NCBI GenBank assembly: GCA_018402095.1
Contig: JAGYJO010000043.1
Span: 1-10,116, forward strand
Source: a bacterium
Lineage (GTDB): Bacteria > Margulisbacteria > Marinamargulisbacteria > SXXA01
DNA length: 10,116 bases
Direction: 5' to 3'
The translations under genes were made by a program, and so were the position numbers. A model generated the notes under the pieces. It was not told where the DNA came from. It did no database searches and saw only the letters and a program-made list of their open reading frames with translations. Position 1 is the stretch's first letter. Each line of letters begins with the position of its first letter. Below are positions 6,616 through 10,116 of this stretch, one piece after another.

Positions 6616-9138
6616 ATGGCAAAGAGAAAGACGTGTAGTATGGAAAATGGGGATTCAGTGTTTGATTACAATTTTAATATCCTACATGAAGAAGTATCTT
6701 CGGTAGATTTATTTGAATATAAAACACATGAGAAAATCAGCGATAGTCTAGTCAGATTAATTGATTCTTCGACAAAGGGAATCACCATTGGCATCGAAGG
6801 GGCGTGGGGATCTGGGAAGTCGACCGTTATAAATTTTCTTGAGAAAAAGCTAAACCAAAACACCAATCAAAAGACCCTTTTTTTCAAATTTGATGCGTGG
6901 GCGCATGATGGAGACCCTCTTCGGAAAATATTTTTAGAAAGTCTTATCTTAGCTATAGAGACTACGCCAGGGCATGTAAATAAAGATAAATTGACCGAGA
7001 TCAATGCTGAAATTACAGGACGAAAAAAGACAGTCCACGTGACTACTCGAAAACAAGTCTCCTCATTAGGGAAATGGATATCCTTTTCAGCACTGTTAAT
7101 TCCTTTCGGAACCACACTCCTAAAGGGCGTGGATTTTAATGCGTTGGCTTGGCCTTGGCAGCCAAATACTGGCCCTAATTTGTGGTTTGTATTTGGGTTT
7201 TGTTTTGTCGCTGCGCCATTGTGGGTGCTTTTGCTCTGGTGTTTTTTGGGAACAAAGGACAAGCACAATAAACGCAGGTGGGATTTGTTCGAATCAGAAT
7301 CGTCTGAAGACTACACCCAAGACATCACAGAGGATGGCGAGCGCACGTCTGTTGAATTTGAACGGTTTTTTTCAAAAATAATGGATCTATCTCTGGGCGA
7401 CGGCAACTATTTCGATAGGGCGTTTATTGTGGTCGATAATCTAGATAGAGTGGCGCCTGAACATGCGAAAGTTATTTGGGCGACTTTGCAAACCTTTTTT
7501 CAACACAGGTCTTCGTCTGAAAATCCTCAACAAAAAAAATGGGCAGACGCACTGTGGTTTATAATCCCTTTTGACCGCAAAGGGTTGTCCCGTATTTGGG
7601 AATCGAATGAGAGCCAATCGGGGACTCCCAACCCAGATATCAGCCTGGCCAATTCATTTTTGAATAAATGCTTTCAGGTGACGGTCGAAGTGCCCTCCCC
7701 TGTCATGTCGGCCTGGGCAGCATACCTTCGAGAAAGTGCAGAGCAGGCATTGGTCGGGTGGCCGGAGTCTGGACGAAACAAAGTCATAGAAACCTATCAA
7801 CGCTATGCGAGCCGGTTGGACAAATCCCCTACGCCCAGGCAGATTCATGGGATTGTAAATCAGGTTGGGATGTTGGGGCTTCGTTGGGGAGAGGAGATGT
7901 CTCCAGAATCTATCTGTCTGTATGCTTTATCCAGAGAAGACGACCATACATCAAATCTTCGCACTATCTTGTTAGCAGGGAAGCTGCCGGGTGAGTATCA
8001 AAAGTCTGATGCGTTGTTACTGAAATCGGAGCTGTCGGGCATGCTTTTTGGGGTGGCCAAAGAAAAGGGTATGGAGTTGTTGTTGGTGCCCGAGATTGAG
8101 CATGCGATTAAATCGGGTAATGGTGAGAAATTACGAAAATTAAGAGAGGAGCATGACGAGGCCTTTTGGATTGCTTGGAATTCGGAATTAATGACTATGC
8201 CGACGTGTTCGCCAGGAGATGATAAGGCTCGGATGAATTTCACATCTGCTATTCATGGCGGATTTATAGACTGTAGTCAGCGCGTGACTCCTGAAATTAC
8301 GTGGTTATGTGATATCTGGAAAACATCTTCTGAAAAATGGGATTTTAAAACACATCAAGATGGCTACAACAAATCCATGGCGGAAATCATTGATCTCTTA
8401 GGGGAGCGTAAAGATAAAGCTGCTTTTCTAATCTGGCTACAGAAAAAAATGGAGACGTATTGCCCTAAGAAGATGGACCATGTAACGATTGAGTCGCGTG
8501 CACATGTGATACAGGACTTACTGAAGCTACTTGGGGATAACGGCTATTTTCTTGAAAAGACAAGTTTGACTGTTGATGCTTGGGCTAGTTGGTGTTTTGC
8601 TCTGCCCGAGGACTGCCTGGAGTTTTTTTCTTTTATTGAGCCGAAAGAATCGGTTGTTAGTGAAATTGCTAACAAGATGAGTAAGGAGAATGTCCGATTC
8701 AATGATGGATTGATTGTTTTGTCTAAAACATTGCAGATGTATCCATCGCCAGTATGTTTAGATGCCGTATTGCAAGATGCGCTTTCAAAGGCTTTTCTAG
8801 CTGCAGATGAAGATAAGCTCAGTGACAAAGGGTTTGCTGCGGTATCTCCATATTTAAAATTTAACAAAACAGACTCTGGGTCTTTAATGACTAAATTGTG
8901 CCAGTGGCTAGATGAGAAGCGAGTTGCCCGTGTTGAGTGGTTCCTGGCTCAAAGCTTCGCCCCCCAAAGCGCTCCCTTGGAGGGGATCCGCTCGCGAGTA
9001 AAGGAGTTGTTAATCAATGACGCGCCTATCTGGTTGGAAATAGGTGAGAAACTGAACCGCGCATTGGGTTTAGGTATTGCGCTTCATTCGGATGATGAGG
9101 CTGTCGATCTCGATACATCGGAGAGGCCTATCCCATGA
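6616..9138 (+). CDS. KAP-family P-loop NTPase with two membrane segments
   Basis: An 840-residue protein with the hallmarks of the KAP NTPase family (named for Kidins220/ARMS and PifA). It shows Walker A GAWGSGKST (62-70), the family motif KFDAWAHDGDPL (91-102), two hydrophobic segments (about 153-170 and 187-211) inserted between Walker A and B, Walker B AFIVVDNLDR (269-278, acidic D274 and D277), LWFIIPFD (313-320) and a C-terminal TPRQIHGIVNQ (406-416). An insertion of membrane helices into the NTPase domain is typical of the family and predicts an inner-membrane anchor with a cytoplasmic ATPase. Residues about 430-840 look helical and hydrophilic, with no domain I recognise. The start at 6616 has no good Shine-Dalgarno; ATG 6640 (residue 9) is possible. 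Bases are AT-richer than in queA or the surface gene, hinting at separate ancestry. Its stop overlaps the next frame by ATGA. KAP proteins include PifA, which excludes phage, but function here is unknown. Confidence 0.9.
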   Translation: MAKRKTCSMENGDSVFDYNFNILHEEVSSVDLFEYKTHEKISDSLVRLIDSSTKGITIGIEGAWGSGKSTVINFLEKKLNQNTNQKTLFFKFDAWAHDGDPLRKIFLESLILAIETTPGHVNKDKLTEINAEITGRKKTVHVTTRKQVSSLGKWISFSALLIPFGTTLLKGVDFNALAWPWQPNTGPNLWFVFGFCFVAAPLWVLLLWCFLGTKDKHNKRRWDLFESESSEDYTQDITEDGERTSVEFERFFSKIMDLSLGDGNYFDRAFIVVDNLDRVAPEHAKVIWATLQTFFQHRSSSENPQQKKWADALWFIIPFDRKGLSRIWESNESQSGTPNPDISLANSFLNKCFQVTVEVPSPVMSAWAAYLRESAEQALVGWPESGRNKVIETYQRYASRLDKSPTPRQIHGIVNQVGMLGLRWGEEMSPESICLYALSREDDHTSNLRTILLAGKLPGEYQKSDALLLKSELSGMLFGVAKEKGMELLLVPEIEHAIKSGNGEKLRKLREEHDEAFWIAWNSELMTMPTCSPGDDKARMNFTSAIHGGFIDCSQRVTPEITWLCDIWKTSSEKWDFKTHQDGYNKSMAEIIDLLGERKDKAAFLIWLQKKMETYCPKKMDHVTIESRAHVIQDLLKLLGDNGYFLEKTSLTVDAWASWCFALPEDCLEFFSFIEPKESVVSEIANKMSKENVRFNDGLIVLSKTLQMYPSPVCLDAVLQDALSKAFLAADEDKLSDKGFAAVSPYLKFNKTDSGSLMTKLCQWLDEKRVARVEWFLAQSFAPQSAPLEGIRSRVKELLINDAPIWLEIGEKLNRALGLGIALHSDDEAVDLDTSERPIP

Positions 9139-9233
9139 ATGAAACCAATCAAGATACCAACGAGCCTTTGATGTCGAATGATCGCCTTCTTACTGACCAG
9201 ACCTATAAATCTAAAAGGAGTGATGTCTTATGA
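9135..9233 (+). CDS. Possible 32-residue small protein or translational relay frame
   Basis: A 32-codon frame starts at ATG 9135, overlapping the KAP stop by ATGA (9135-9138), and ends with TGA 9231-9233, overlapping the next gene's ATG by another ATGA (9230-9233). The product would be hydrophilic (begins MNETNQDTNEPL, ends KSKRSDVL), with no membrane segment, cysteine or known motif. It has no clear Shine-Dalgarno, so translation would rely on ribosomes finishing KAP. The last third also carries the next gene's AAAAGGAG site. It may be a real small protein or simply keep ribosomes moving to the downstream gene. The double overlap is seen directly; expression is inferred. Confidence 0.4.
   Translation: MNETNQDTNEPLMSNDRLLTDQTYKSKRSDVL
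9213..9220 (+). promoter_or_regulatory. Strong Shine-Dalgarno for the TPR-like gene
   Basis: AAAAGGAG lies 9 nt before ATG 9230 (12 nt before the adjacent ATG 9233). It is the best ribosome-binding sequence I found in the window and supports translation of the 106-residue frame. Confidence 0.75.
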
Positions 9234-9550
9234 TGAAAATATCTATGGGTAATTTGAGATCGGTTTCCACCTCGAGTATGTCTGTCAATTTTATAAACAA
9301 CCTTACAAATTTATTTAAGAAAGGGGAATATCAGTCAATTATCCAAAAAATTGATCAATCTGAATTTAAATCTGCGCCACATCTTCTTCGAATGAAAGCT
9401 GTTGCCTATCGTGCAATTGGAGAAGAAAATTTAGAGCTTTCAAAATTTTATGAACAACAGTCTGTTCAGGGTAGTGATGCCCCGACTGCCTTACAAAAAT
9501 CAACTTTACCAGATCGTAAACCACCAATTTTAGATTTGAAGCGCAAATAA
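9230..9550 (+). CDS. Small TPR-like helical protein, function unknown
   Basis: A 106-residue protein of unknown function, backed by a strong Shine-Dalgarno. After a Ser-rich N-terminus (about 1-18), residues 20-80 resemble a tandem of TPR-type helices: LTNLFKKGEYQSIIQKID fits the pattern L-F-x-x-G-x-Y-x-x-x-I of a first helical hairpin, and HLLRMKAVAYRAIGEENLEL fits the A-x-A-Y-x-x-x-G-x-x-x-x-A of a second. The tail is polar and Pro/Lys-rich (TLPDRKPPILDLKRK), probably disordered. There is no signal peptide or membrane segment, so it is likely cytoplasmic. It starts on an ATGA overlap with the 32-codon frame and is probably co-expressed with the KAP NTPase, suggesting an adaptor for that protein. 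Low GC resembles the KAP gene rather than queA. TPR assignment is by eye and could be coincidence. Confidence 0.65.
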   Translation: MMKISMGNLRSVSTSSMSVNFINNLTNLFKKGEYQSIIQKIDQSEFKSAPHLLRMKAVAYRAIGEENLELSKFYEQQSVQGSDAPTALQKSTLPDRKPPILDLKRK

Positions 9551-9564
9551 CCACTCGGTGACCC

Positions 9565-9594
9565 TTGCAGGATAGAAACCCGGGTTGCTATAGT
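9565..9594 (+). promoter_or_regulatory. Extended -10 promoter of pyrG, likely near-leaderless
   Basis: TATAGT (9589-9594) is preceded by TGC (9586-9588), an extended -10, and by TTGCAG (9565-9570) at an 18-nt spacing; TTGCAG is the same -35 as in the tRNA-Asp promoter. The predicted start site is about 9601, one base before ATG 9602, and no Shine-Dalgarno precedes pyrG, so the mRNA may be leaderless. A 10-bp palindrome AACCCGGGTT (9577-9586) sits in the spacer and could be an operator. Confidence 0.55.
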
Positions 9595-9601
9595 CGTACA
9601 A

Positions 9602-10116
9602 ATGTCTAATCAAACCAAATTTGTCTTTGTTACTGGCGGTGTTGTTTCCTCTTTGGGAAAGGGCATTGTCGCTGCTTCTCTTGGTGTTTTGCTCAAAAGC
9701 CAAGGCTATAAAGTCACTATCCAAAAGTTCGATCCCTATCTCAATTTAGATCCCGGTACGATGAGCCCTTATCAGCATGGCGAGGTGTTTGTGACCGAAG
9801 ATGGGTGTGAAACCGATTTGGACCTTGGGCATTACGAACGGTTTATCGACCAAAACCTGACACGGGTGAACAATATCACGTCTGGGATGGTCTTTTGGGA
9901 AGTGTTGAACAAAGAACGTATGGGCGATTATCTCGGTCATACAGTTCAAATTATTCCTCACGTGACCAACGAAATCAAACGCCGCATTCCCAAAACCTTG
10001 GAAGAAGAAAATTTTGATTTTGTCATCACCGAAATTGGCGGCACCGTGGGGGATATCGAAAGTTTGCCCTTTTTGGAAGCCATTCGTCAGTTCCAATTTG
10101 AAAACCGCCAAAAATG
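9602..10116 (+). CDS. pyrG: CTP synthase, N-terminal synthetase domain (cut by window edge)
   Basis: CTP synthase makes CTP from UTP, ATP and glutamine-derived ammonia in the cytoplasm, the last step of pyrimidine nucleotide synthesis. Only the first 171 codons plus two bases are present, without a stop, because the window ends; the full family length is about 530-550 residues. The visible part belongs to the amidoligase (synthetase) domain. It shows the P-loop-like VTGGVVSSLGKG (10-21), DPYLNLDPGTMSPYQHGEVF, DLDLGHYERF, KERMGDYLG (E. coli has KERRGDYLG, so Met replaces Arg), VQIIPHVTN, and EIGGTVGDIESLPFLEAIRQ with acidic residues that bind Mg and CTP. The ATG at 9602 gives the standard family N-terminus. 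The gene follows the KAP unit by 51 nt but appears to have its own promoter. Confidence 0.97.
   Translation, partial: MSNQTKFVFVTGGVVSSLGKGIVAASLGVLLKSQGYKVTIQKFDPYLNLDPGTMSPYQHGEVFVTEDGCETDLDLGHYERFIDQNLTRVNNITSGMVFWEVLNKERMGDYLGHTVQIIPHVTNEIKRRIPKTLEEENFDFVITEIGGTVGDIESLPFLEAIRQFQFENRQK

Noticed and set aside
6606..6638. Short frame ATG 6606 to TAG 6636-6638 overlapping the KAP start
   Set aside because: Ten codons, no ribosome site, out of frame with KAP and no sign of a leader-peptide attenuator.
206..9138. Qat-type defence system (KAP-like QatA with queuosine-like gene)
   Set aside because: The queuosine gene here is canonical QueA of housekeeping type, not a QueC-like QatC, and no QatB or TatD-like QatD is present; the two genes are also separated by the surface-protein gene.
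9551..9601. Terminator between the TPR-like gene and pyrG
   Set aside because: The palindrome AACCCGGGTT is too short to form a hairpin with a loop, and no T-run follows it; promoter elements explain the region better.

Overview
The window looks like a chromosomal segment of a diderm (Gram-negative type) bacterium that I cannot place in a phylum. The diderm call rests on a 1748-residue exported protein that has a Sec signal peptide, no cysteine, a beta-rich body and a C-terminal Phe typical of outer-membrane barrels. Housekeeping genes frame the window: tRNA-Asp, queA and, at the right edge, the start of pyrG.

Region by region: (1) Positions 1-130 hold a strong hairpin terminator and tRNA-Asp(GUC) on the minus strand. 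(2) The 75-nt gap 131-205 carries the tRNA promoter and probably a divergent queA promoter back to back. (3) 206-6515 is a two-gene plus-strand unit: queA (queuosine synthesis) overlaps by 8 nt the start of a giant SH3-plus-beta-repeat surface protein that distantly recalls SprA-type proteins. (4) A 100-nt gap follows. (5) 6616-9550 holds an AT-richer unit of three reading frames: a KAP-family P-loop NTPase with two membrane segments inside the NTPase domain, a 32-codon frame joined to both neighbours by 4-nt ATGA overlaps, and a 106-residue TPR-like protein. (6) pyrG (CTP synthase) begins at 9602 behind a good candidate promoter whose start site would lie almost at the ATG, and it runs off the window.

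How the genes may work together: tRNA-Asp(GUC) is itself a substrate of the queuosine pathway that QueA serves, so the divergent pair is functionally apt. The surface protein is probably co-transcribed with queA but has no evident link to tRNA modification. The KAP unit is the accessory part of the window. KAP NTPases include the phage-exclusion protein PifA, so a membrane-associated defence or stress role is a reasonable but untested idea. No transposase, integrase, CRISPR array or clear attachment repeat was seen.
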